Shown here piece by piece: positions 1-9,946 of a DNA stretch of 64,000 bases. The number at the start of each line of letters is the position of its first letter. Position 1 is the first letter of the stretch. Where the stretch lies: positions 18,494,498 to 18,558,497 of the forward strand of contig JASXTE010000017.1 in assembly GCA_030280995.1 (NCBI GenBank). Direction: 5' to 3'. A model generated the notes under the pieces. That model saw nothing but the letters and a program-made list of their open reading frames with translations. It was not told where the DNA came from and ran no database searches. The translations under genes and the position numbers were made by a program. The DNA comes from Hemileia vastatrix (taxonomy: Eukaryota > Basidiomycota > Pucciniomycetes > Pucciniales > Zaghouaniaceae).

Positions 1-3000
1 TTCAGGATAATAAGGTGTAGCCACTCTGACCTTAGAGCCAATAGTTGCTAAAGCTTCTTTAAATTCAGCTCCAATCTCTGGGCCGCCATCAACAGTCACC
101 AACTTCATTAACCCATACCTAAACACCCATTCCTTCTTCAAAAATTCTGCCACATGTTTGGCAGTCAAATTCACCAGAGGAACTGCCTCAACCCAACCAG
201 ACAAATCATCTCTGGCTATAATCAAGTATTTATACCTGCCCTCTTTGATATTGAAAGAATCCAAACTGACTCTTCCAAACAAAGTTGTCTCACCAGTAGC
301 ACAGCCAACCTCTTTAGATTTCAAGTGACTTCTTCTTTGACATTCTTCACAAGATTGAACACAACCCTGCACATCAAACTTCATACCTGGCCAGAAAAAT
401 CTATTTTCTACTCTTCTTTACATCTCCCCAAAGCCTCTATGACCAAGGTCTTCATGCAAACACTTCAAAAACAATTCTTGACCCTTCTTCTGAGTCACCA
501 CCACTTGAGGATTTGGATGTCTCCTCCTCATCAACCGCCTTCCTGACACATAAATACCAGGACTCTTCTTCTTGATTTCCACCCAAGTATCATCATCACA
601 AGTACCGGCCTCTCTAAGGTTAAGAGATATTCAACCATAATAAAATAATACCCAATCTTACCCCAGGTCTCATCTTCAAAATACAACAAAACAATATCCA
701 AGGGTACAACCCTGTCATCAAAATCTCCAGTGTACACATGAGCAACACGACCGACACATTCAGGACACCAATCCCTAAACTTTGGCACCTCCTTTTTCTT
801 CCATTGAATCTTAAAAGAATCCAGTTCACCAACAAAAACACCATTCTCCAATTTTGAGCCATCCCAAACAATAGCCCCATCTTCATCAACAAAAACATTC
901 TGATCATCAGAATCAAGATCAGAACCATCCTGTTTATCCTCTTCATAGAGGAGAGAAAAATCATCCAGTTTAGCCTCTTGGGGGAGGAGAGAAAAATCTT
1001 CCACACCCTTTGCCCTGGCCCTAACCACTGGAACATCTTCATCAAATTCTTCAGAATCAGAATCATCATCTGTGGGTGGTATTCTTGATAATCCATCTGG
1101 AATCGTATAAGTCTTACCTGGCTTGTGCACCAGGTCAAAAGAAAAATGTTGAATAAATGCCACCCACCTAGTCATTGGTGCATTTGGAAGACTAGGCATG
1201 TTGATCATTTGAACCAGAGATTTAGAATCCACCTGCAGCTCAAAATTCTACCCCCACAAAACGGTTTGTAGCTTCTTCAAATTTTTGCTACACCACACAA
1301 TTCCAACTTTGGCTGAGAATACCTAGATTCCACCTCATTAAAGACTACAGGCTCATACCTTACTGGCCTGTCCTTCCCAGCTTTATCTTACTGAGACAAA
1401 ACAGCACCAGCAGCAACATAACTTAAGTTCACAGCCAGATAAATTTTTCCAGCTTCCCTTCCATAATCTAACTTGTGAAAAATAATATCTTCACCTACCA
1501 CCTTCTTCAATTTCTGAAAAGCCTCTTAACACTCTTCAGTCCATTCCCAATCCGCATCCTTCCAGGTCAACCTTCTCAAGGGTGAAGACAACAAAAAAAT
1601 GTTTAATAAAAATCCTGACATACACACAAACTCCCAAAAATCCCCTAACTTCAGTAGTATTTTCGGGCCTTGGCCATGACTGAGTTTTATTAACTTTCTT
1701 CTTTGCCATAATCTTTCCCTCCTTACATACAACATTACCCAGGAGTTCCAGAGCAGGAACACAACAAAAAACCTTTGACCCGGAAATGGTCAAACCAGCC
1801 TCTTCAATCCTAAACAATACTCTCTTTGGAGTAATTGCATATTCCCAAACAAATCTCCTTATAACTGGGTTCTCCTTCAGCACCTCATTTTCATTATTAG
1901 TGGAGGGTCCTTTAATTCCACCATCATCAATAAAAATACCAGCATGAGTCAGAACCTCATCCTGTAAAATCCAAGCCATTTGAGCTTGATATACTTCTAC
2001 TTAATTAGTTTCTCCTTGAGGAAACCTAGTAAGCTGAAATCTTCCCAGAGGAGTCTCAAATGTTGTGAGTGGCCATGAATCAGTGTGAAGTTCCCTTTCA
2101 TAATAACCACCCATAATATCACCCAAACTATAACACACCCTTCCAGAAAAAGCTTCCACAAAGTCCTCTGCACTTGGAAGCATCCCCGCATCCTTGATAG
2201 TGACTATATTCAAGGCCCTAAGATCATGCACCACCCTCAACTTCCCATTCTGTTTCTTAACACAGAAAACCGGACTTGAGTAACTAGAAGTTGATTGTTC
2301 ATACAATCCTGTCCTGACTCTTTCCCTAACAATCTCTGCAAAATCATCCCTAATAGCAGCTGGAATTGGAATAGATTTGATTTTCTAAGGCTCATGACAA
2401 ACCACAGGAATAAAGTAAGGTTCCCCATAAGAGTGTTTCCACACACCCCTTCCCTCTTCAACAAATGCCACCGCTTTCTCCCTAAGCACAATAACGTGCA
2501 ACAACAACTTCTTTTCCTCATAAGACAACCACCCATCAGGACCAAAATTAACAAATTTCAACCTTTCCACAGTCACCCAAGTGGTTTCCACAAAATCAGG
2601 ATGATTCTTCACCAGAGGAGTACAGTACGGATCTCTTGACAATGGAGGTCTCTTCAAAAGAGGATTCAAACCCACAGTCATAGGCTCATTGACAGGCCTA
2701 ATCTTCTGCACTACCTTCTTGTATCTTGCAGCTCCACCATCAACTTGAGGGATCTTAAGGACGTCTTCACCACCAGACCTGAAACAAAAACCAAGGGTTT
2801 CCCCATTGCTCACATGTGTGGCCCAGGTAATTTTTTTGAAAGTTTTAGAAGAAACCCTAGAGGAGCACAATTGGGAGGACTTACTTTTAGACCCCAATCT
2901 CACCACTCCACAACTTTTCCGCAATTCCACATCTTCATCCTCACTTCCATCTTCCAAATCTTCAAAAGTTGATTCATCTTCTGAATCACATGTTCTAAAA

Positions 3001-3672
3001 TTATGCAGTATATCCTCATGCCAGAGGCCCAAAAATTGATCTTGACAATCTTCTTTCTTCAATAATGTGTGCAGTTTAACCTCATGCTGGAGGCCCAAAA
3101 ATTGATCTTGACAATCTTCTTTCTTTAAAAATTTGTGCAGTTTAACCTCATGCTGTAGGCACAAAAATTTATCTTGATTATCTTTATAAAAATAATTCTT
3201 TTCTTCTTTTTTAATTATCTTCAGCTTTTTTCTTGCTTTTACTCAGTAATCTTGAAATTTTTATCTTCTTTTCTTGAGTTTTCTTCCATCCTACAAAAAT
3301 AAACAGGGGTTTCCCCAATTCTCACAGACGTGGCCAAGGTAATGTTTTTGAAAGGCGTAGAAGAAACCCTAGAATTGCACAATTGGGAGGTCTTACTTTT
3401 AGACTCCAATATCACCACTTCACAGATTTTCAGCATATCTTTGAATAAAGATATATAGCCAATCTTCTTTTTTAAACTTGAATTAAAAATAATTGAAAAT
3501 CTTGAGAGAAAACAGATACTTGATAAAAAACATGAATAATACTTGCAGAGAAGAGAAACATTAACAATAGAAAGTTGAAAATCCACTTGGTATATCTCCA
3601 AGGGAGCTGACCTACTATAACATGGGATTTCCTCATCTTGGGGAGAGGTTGTAGCACTAGGGCGATCAGCCC
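1..3672 (-). pseudogene. Pol pseudogene of G2 (RT, RNase H, integrase; partial)
   Basis: Reading leftward: a low-complexity N-terminal leader (about 3670-2400) with LQHEVKLH-type peptide repeats, reverse transcriptase (2400-1536) with SSPVFCVKKQNGKLRVVHD and the catalytic FIDDGG, RNase H (about 1700-1180) with an HKPGKTYTIPDGLSR end, an acidic linker (1130-780), then integrase (about 540-1) with the H-H-C-C zinc site and the DDE core start up to the YYPE stretch at position 1. Several stops and shifts break the frame. Order and spacing match the pol of G1. The C-terminal part of the integrase is outside the window. Confidence 0.9.
2984..3165 (-). repeat. Three hairpin-motif repeats in G2 pol leader
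   Basis: Three spaced copies on the minus strand of a hairpin followed by TTAAACTGC or a close variant: stem CCTC/GAGG (in the first copy CCTA/GAGG), loops CAGCAT or TGGCAT, tails ending in TGC. In each, GCA of the loop can pair with TGC of the tail. They are homologous to the repeats of G1 at 12813-13134. The copy at 3125-3165 has an additional flanking 7-bp stem, TTTGTGC/GCACAAA. Another copy with loop CCCCAA and tail TGG lies near 975-1000. Confidence 0.75.
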
Positions 3673-3675
3673 TTA

Positions 3676-6054
3676 TTACTCTAAAAAAAACAGACTCTCA
3701 CAAAAGCCTGAACCACACTCCAAAAAACCAGAGGCAGAACCCACTTCTTTTCTTCTCCTACAACAATCCATGCACTGGCACATTGAAGACAAGCCAGGCC
3801 TGGTCTCCCAACAATCATCTCCAGGAGATGATAACCTCATGTAAAGCCTCCTCTCATCTTCACTGGTCAACTCCATACTGATTCCCAAGTTGAACTGATA
3901 ACCAATTCTTTCCTGGAAATCCATCAAGAATGGTCCACCCAAAACAGCTTTTACATTACTTTGGCAATGTAAAAATGAACCTTTCCGGAGGCTCCACCGA
4001 CATCCAGATTTACAAATTCAGATGTCCCAATCAACTCAGTGACATGGCCACCAATCACTCTTAAATTTCCACCAATTCCTGTCTTGATGGGGAGACCCAG
4101 ATGAGTAGCCTCAAAAAAAGAAATCAGGTTAATCTGAGAACCTAAATCCACCAATTCCCTAGCCTCCCTGCCATTCAGAGTGACATTTACATAACCCAGA
4201 GGAGCAGAAAAATGAGTTTCCAACCCCTCACCAAACTTCTCAGAAGAATCACAAATGTATTCCACCTCCCCAGAAGAAACCCTTCTCCTGGTCAAGAATA
4301 TTTTTTGTCTATCAGCAAACCCAGGACTGATAGCATACAATTCCCCATAATAAAGTGAAACCTGACCTGATTCATCTTTTCTAGAACAGAGTCCATAACA
4401 TTGGATTTGCAAGAAACTACTGGCCTCTCAAAGTGAGCCCTTGGCTTCACTACCTTGGTCCTAGAAATCTCCTGAGGACCAGAACCACCCTCAGATTTTA
4501 AATAAACAAGAATCAAACCAGATCCCTCACCAACACCTCTAACTCCAGCAGGCTTTAGAAATGAAGCCAAAGGGACATCCTCCTCTGAGTCAGAATCAAC
4601 ATCCATTGGCATTGGCTCACCATTCATGTTCAATGAACCAAAACTGGGGGGCCCATATCAGCAATCCCCTTCTGCATCTTGTACAGCTCCTCTTTGCTAT
4701 ACTTCCTCCTGGATGAACTAAGCTTAGGATCCACCTTTAAGGCCTTAGGCTTTGGTTGGGCCTGAGAACTGCTCTTAGGCCTTCCCACCTTTCCAGCTAC
4801 AACATCATAGACACCAGCCAAGCATTCAACACTTGACTTTCCTCCACAAGAATACAACTCCAACCCATCAAAGGAAGTAGAAAAAGAGACTTCATTAACC
4901 TCCTTCCCTTTTTCCTTGACACCATCATCTGCCATAGCAGAAGACATCCCCTGATCAGGGATCTCCTCAAACCTTGGCCTCCTCTGATTGAGACCATTTC
5001 TTCTCCTGACCAAATCAACAGGAGCCTGCCCCGCACTGTGTTTTACAAATGAACCATCAGGGAATTTGAACACCCTGCCGTCAAACTCCACCTTTCCTTC
5101 TGAAACATCTCTGTTTAGAGCCCAACAATCATTGGACTTGTGCCCCCTCCTGCTGCAATAAGAGCAGACTCAAAGATCACACCTACCAGCCCTCCTATCA
5201 AAATCTCTAGGCTGAGAAGGAACCCTATTGAATTTCTTAGCCTCCTTAACAAAAATATGTAACTGTTTTGTCAGATCAGCCAACTGATCCACCACTGGGT
5301 CCCTCTCCTGCTTGGAAACCTCCACCATATTCTTCTCTTCCTTCTTCACTCTACTCTCCTCTTCAGCCAAAGCCTCACTGACTTTGCTGACATACTTGTC
5401 ACACCCCTCTTGATAGGTGTTCACAGCCAACAACTTTAAATGGGCCTCCACAGCCTCCTTCACCTTGTCCAAGGCAGGCAACTTCTGGTCCCTATTGGAA
5501 AGAGTTTTCATCAAGTCCTTCCTTGACAACTCCTTCAACAAATCCATCCTGATATCTCTAGCCAGGGCAGACCAAAAAACATCTTTGGCAGCATTTTCAT
5601 GTGCCAGCTCCTCAACTTCCACCAAATATTCTACCACAGGATAAAATGGCAGCAGAAACTTCCTGTAACTGAGTAAGTTACCAACACCACCATAAGACTT
5701 CCATTCACTGAAAACCTTGTTCAGATCCACCATAGTGAACCTGACATCCCATCTATCCACCATCTCCCTGCACAGCAACTTCCAATCCCTCTTCTTGTAG
5801 CCAGACATAGCCACAACCTCTTTCTCCACTGCCCTATCACCAATGAAGAAAATGATCTGCTTCACCATGTCCAGGTAAGAAGCACCATCCACACCAGCAG
5901 AAGTTTCATATTTCTCCAGAAACCACTTCACATCTTCTCCATTAAACTTGGTACCATCTTAAGTTTTAATCCTCACACACTCCCTTACAATCACAGCAGG
6001 AGGACCTTCCCCCCCACTGGCAGTCACCACAGAAATAGATGAACCAGAAGCCAT
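3676..6054 (-). pseudogene. Gag-protease pseudogene of G2
   Basis: The presumed start ATG at 6054 opens a reading frame whose first part is cut by a stop just before the conserved DGTKFNGEDVKWF stretch. The open part 5931-5170 is the capsid-like domain, matching residues about 25-290 of the G1 Gag. A CCHC zinc knuckle (C-x2-C-x4-H-x4-C) follows near 5160-5115 after another stop. The protease region (4412-3951) has DLGSQINLI where DSG or DTG is expected, so the catalytic triad is altered. The product would form the particle shell and process the polyprotein. It ends at 3676 in a T-rich run at the same relative place as the frameshift site of G1. Confidence 0.88.
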
Positions 6055-6125
6055 TCTTCCAGACCAAAATCACCAAAAAACACCAACCAAAGACAACAGA
6101 GATTCCAAAGAACTAGCAGGTCCTA

Positions 6126-6142
6126 CCCCACGTTGGGCGCCA
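6126..6142 (-). other. Primer binding site of G2
   Basis: Minus strand TGGCGCCCAACGTGGGG, identical to the PBS of G1 at 9773-9789 and 4 nt from the LTR end. The initial TGGCGCC matches the complement of a tRNA 3' end with CCA and a G discriminator. Lysine tRNAs commonly look like this, but the tRNA is not identified here. Confidence 0.8.
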
Positions 6143-6146
6143 GAAA

Positions 6147-7184
6147 TGTAGAAAATCCCATAGTACTAGCTATAGGCCTTGACCAAGGGAGTTGGAGAAA
6201 ACCCAGAAAGAAAATCCCCTGTTCCGTTAGAAAAATATAAGTGAGATTTACTGGCTACAGTAAATTTGCTCCTGTTGTTTAAAGCCCCTTTTCCAATACA
6301 CTTGACTGCCTGATCAGCCAAGAAAGTAGTCTCCAGACAGACTACCAAGCCAAAGAACTGAAATGTAGACCAATGTCCACACCAGAGAAAGCAATGATAC
6401 TTGATGTAGGTTGCAAATCCACACCAGAGACAGCAATAATACTTGATATAGCTTGCAAAACTACACCAGAGAAAACAGTTGCCAAAGTTGAGTTAAATGA
6501 AGAACTAACCTTGCCCAAACACAGCCAATTGTGGCCAGAAAACAGTGAAAACTGAGTGAGGAACAAGGATATCACCTCCGGATGGTTGTATGATAATTAA
6601 GGTTTCCCCAAGCTGTCTTATTCACTATATACACACAGACCACTATCTAAGAGCCCATGCACACCAAGGAATTTGGCATTTCTGAGTGCCAAATTGCATA
6701 AAACCCCTCTAGAAATGCTTCCCAGCCTTCTAGCACTGAGGCGGCCTGACCACCCTGAAGGCAGAAAACCACCAAAAACCTCCAAAAATACCCAAAATAC
6801 TTAGAAAAATAAGCTACAACTACTAAAACCTTTAAAACACATAATTAAGCTATAACAACGTTGGGAAATGAAACATTGAGAAAAATTAGCCCATTCTAAT
6901 GGTACTAAGCACTTAACCCTAAGACATAAGGTTAGCCCATAAAACGCAAAAAAAAAATTAAACAGCTATCTTTTAAAATGAAAAATGATAACTAATCCCT
7001 TAAATACTTAGAGTATGAAAAATGTCAACAAGACATAAAATATAGAGAAAAACCAGGGCTATTCAGTGGTAATAGCCACATCCCTGCAGTCCCAATATTT
7101 GCCGAATAATTCCAGAAAAACACCCAATTATTAAACAATGCCAAACAGACCAACAAAGGGCTCTGCCAATGTTGGAAGACCACA
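6147..7184 (-). repeat. 5' LTR of G2 element
   Basis: On the minus strand it begins TGTGGTCTTCC and ends TTTTCTACA, about 1038 bp. A clearly homologous copy in the opposite orientation lies at 56011-57075, which fixes both ends. The primer binding site follows after a 4-nt spacer. It starts with the same TGTGGT as the G1 LTR, but I see no wider similarity between the two LTRs. Confidence 0.9.
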
Positions 7185-7290
7185 GAGTAATCATTCCTGA
7201 TTACGCATTCATCTTTTCCCTCTATTTTATTTTATTTATTACTTTATTTGTCCCATTCATACTCATTACTTGTCTCCCTCCTCAAAGTCT

Positions 7291-7473
7291 CTTCTTGTCG
7301 ACTTTAGTCACAAGTCCATTCTGTCCCCAGTGCTACATGCTCATTTATATTTTACTTACCTGCTATCTTTACCTATCAGGTAACTTTTCTTCTTGTACTT
7401 TAGTCCCAAGTCCATTCTGTCCCCAGATCTATGTGTCCATTTATATTTTACTTACCTGCTATCCTTATCTATC
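7291..7473. repeat. Two-copy tandem repeat, 98-bp period
   Basis: Two adjacent units starting CTTCTTGT at 7291 and 7389 share the AAGTCCATTCTGTCCCCAG stretch and the following TTTATATTTTACTTACCTGC stretch. The second unit is slightly shortened. It lies just outside the G2 LTR. No coding sense is apparent. Confidence 0.85.
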
Positions 7474-8560
7474 AGAGACAGCTTAATTTAGTAAATTTTC
7501 TTAAATCTTTAGCCTTACAAGTGTGTTTCATGGTATTTATACTGATAAATAAACAGGGAATAAAGCTATATATGAAATATATTAAATAATTTTGTTTAAA
7601 TCCTTTATCTGAATTTTTAAATACAATTTTAATCTATTTTTCATCTCACCAAAATAATTTACTTTTAAACTTAAAGCTAAATGCATTCTACTCATAGAAG
7701 ATATTAGACGGTTTGTTTGAAATATTATTGCAGGTCATTTCAATTTTTTCAATATTTTTTCAAAGTTTTTTAATTTCAGTTTTTATTAAACATATGCATA
7801 GTTTTAAAAGGAATTCTGTGAAATAACTTTTAAAGAGTAAAAATAGTATCACATGTATAATTCATATGTTTTAATACTTATTTAATTTTATAAGCACAGT
7901 ATTTATTGAAACTAGCCAAGAAATAAATATATTTTATGTATTTAGGTGCACACATATCCATACACCATAATTATTGCTCATTTTGTATATTAGAATATTA
8001 TGCATTTAAATTGAAAGGGTGCACTCTATTTTTCTGCAAAAAGATAGATTTAACTATGAAATTTTTTTTACTTCCTTTGAAACTCCCCACCTTGCTATGT
8101 GCTTTATCTTTAACTTCATTGCTTCAAGTTATTTTCTTACTACTCACATTTATTTTGCCATTTTGACACATTCACTGAACTCTCCAATCTTCCCACCCCA
8201 GTTTGAAGCCCTCCTCACCCCTCCCCTATTGTCAAATTTCATTTTGTACTCTACTCTAATTATTTTTCTTCCTTCTTCACCCCTTCTCACCCCTTTCTTT
8301 CCCATCCATCTCCCATCCCACCTCTTTAAACGCACAAGCTACCCTTTTAATTTGCCTTCCCCCCTAACCCACCTCTTTTTCAGAAATTCACAACTCTTTA
8401 GCTTCAAAACAGCCATTTATACTTCTTACCCTGTAAATTTCCACTTTCCATCCAAACTTACCCTTTCACTTTTTTCCCCACCCCTTTTGCTTTCCATATC
8501 ACCCCTTATACTTCACATGGAGTAAAAGTTATGGGAAGGAGAGCAAAAGGAGTGAGATAG
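7474..8560. other. Intergenic, no gene seen
   Basis: AT-rich spacer followed by a pyrimidine-rich tract (about 8150-8520: runs of CCC and TTT separated by CTTC). Open frames here follow from the biased composition and show no recognisable domain. The older LTR-like repeat starts at 8561. Confidence 0.6.
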
Positions 8561-8618
8561 TGTCAGCCTGTATATCCCCAGGACTGATTAAAAAGTACTT
8601 ATAATTTATGTTAAACAC
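8561..8618 (+). repeat. Left fragment of older LTR-like repeat (copy A)
   Basis: Begins TGTCAGCCTG and is split from its remainder at 20487 by the G1 insertion. The 58 bp align with the minus-strand copy whose end is at 24796. The flank GATAG before it resembles GATAT after position 21934, a possible 5-bp target duplication with one mismatch. Confidence 0.75.
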
Positions 8619-8699
8619 TGTGGTAGCCTAAAGTTTAGTACGGCACCTAAATATGTAAATGGAGTTATTACGGCGTGCAAGATTGGCGTTATTATTTTT

Positions 8700-8707
8700 T
8701 ATAAAAG
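8700..8707 (+). promoter_or_regulatory. Candidate TATA box in G1 5' LTR
   Basis: TATAAAAG about 80 bp into the LTR, conserved in the 3' LTR. This is the only good TATA match near the start of the LTR. Transcription start is not otherwise visible. Confidence 0.5.
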
Positions 8708-9076
8708 GGTTTTATTTAATTTATTGGAGTTTAAAATATGAAGAAATTGGTCACAAGCGAATGCCTACACAAATACAATTTATTTTACGGAGAAAACTTA
8801 TTTTTACGGTCTGAAAAATTTATAAGTATCAAGTCAAGTCCCTCAAGAACCTTGGGAAATTTTCCCAGAATTTTTACTATTTTTCTTATATTTTTAAATG
8901 AATTTTAAAGTTTTATAGAAATATTTACGTTTTCAAAAATTACTTAACTTTGATGAATTTTCACGGGGTAATTAGAGCTGCGCAGACTACGAAAATTAGT
9001 TTGGTATGTAAAGGGGAAGTAGCTCTATTATGTGTAATTTTTCTAGATTTTTTATTATAGTTTTAAGGTTCTAATT

Positions 9077-9182
9077 GAGTCCGGAAGTCCGGACGGACTC
9101 CGTTTCGACTCCGTACGGACTCCGCTTTGACTCCGTACGGACTCCGTTCCGGCTCCGTATGGACTCCGTACGGTCTCCGGAT
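9077..9182 (+). repeat. Variable tandem repeat in 5' LTR
   Basis: About seven imperfect units of 12-18 bp built on GACTCCGTACGG, rich in CpG. The matching place in the 3' LTR (19861-19905) has only two or three units, which explains the 66-bp length difference between the LTRs. Confidence 0.9.
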
Positions 9183-9772
9183 TGACTCTGGAAGAGCTCT
9201 GGAGGGGAAAATTTAGGCACGTGACTAGGAATACTTAAGCGCTTCTCAAACTCGAAATTGAGAGGGGGACACATCATACAGCTTAATCATTAACTACCAC
9301 AGTCTCATTTTTTATTACTCAACAAATTAAATAAATTTGTAATACCCTTATAACTTTATATTTTATATATAACATTTTTAGAAATACTACTCAACAATTT
9401 AAATCACACTTCATACAGGGTATCTTTAGAAAGGTCTTCATCGCTGAGACTTGATTATTGCTGTCTCATAAAAATTCAAATTATTATAAAAACATAAAAG
9501 TCAATCTTTTCAGATCTTTCACTGGTACACCTTAATTGTTGTTATCAGTATTTCTTTATCAACAGCCACGATCATTTAATTTCAATAAGCGTTAATTATT
9601 TTAGAGTTTCATTATTTTTATCAATCAGATCTAAGTAGATTGGTTAGCTTAGTGATTTAGAACACCTACTTTGTTATTTTTATTGGAAGGACGGGGTTTT
9701 CAGCTAAATCCATATATCTCCTCCGGATTCTGCTTACAGCAAGGCGACTGTAAGAGTTTACCTTACCATAGT

Positions 9773-9789
9773 TGGCGCCCAACGTGGGG
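9773..9789 (+). other. Primer binding site of G1
   Basis: TGGCGCCCAACGTGGGG four bases after the terminal CA of the LTR, identical to the PBS of G2. It should bind the 3' end of a host tRNA to start minus-strand DNA synthesis; the acceptor sequence suggests a lysine-type tRNA, not confirmed. Confidence 0.85.
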
Positions 9790-9946
9790 TTCGATTTCTC
9801 TAGCTTTCTTTAAAGACTTACTTGGATCAAGAACGTTATTAGCCTGCAAGAGGCTTATTTTCTGGAACTCTAATTGGATCTTTGTTATTGGCCTGCAAGA
9901 GGCTTGTTATTTTATCGATTGTTAACGCTTTTCTTTACTTATTGGG

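Larger units (their letters stand above)
1..7184 (-). mobile_element. Degenerate Ty3-type LTR retrotransposon G2, cut by window edge
   Basis: Read on the minus strand this is a 5' LTR (7184-6147), primer binding site, gag-protease, and pol up to the integrase core, where the window ends. Protein-level similarity to the G1 element at 8619-20486 runs through every domain, and the two share a 17-nt primer binding site, but their LTRs differ. Many in-frame stops and frameshifts break both genes, so it is a dead copy. A solo LTR of the same family lies at 56011-57075. The 3' LTR must lie to the left of the window. Confidence 0.93.
8619..9769 (+). repeat. 5' LTR of G1
   Basis: Starts TGTGGTAGCC and ends TTACCA(T). 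The right boundary is set by comparison with the 3' LTR: common sequence stops after CCATA, and the 5-bp duplication AACAC places the end one base after the CA. A candidate TATA box, TATAAAAG, lies at 8700-8707, which implies a short U3. The LTR holds a GACTCCG-type tandem array. Confidence 0.95.

Noticed and set aside
154..546. Plus-strand 130-codon open frame
   Set aside because: It is antisense to the integrase of G2, whose domains are clear on the minus strand.
8019..8525. 168-codon Phe/Leu/Ser-rich plus-strand frame
   Set aside because: It arises from a pyrimidine-rich tract; no domain, no consistent start, biased composition only.
9071..9277. Minus-strand frame in the G1 LTR with repeated RTES-type peptides
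   Set aside because: Translation of the LTR tandem repeat; absent in length from the 3' LTR and no gene signals.
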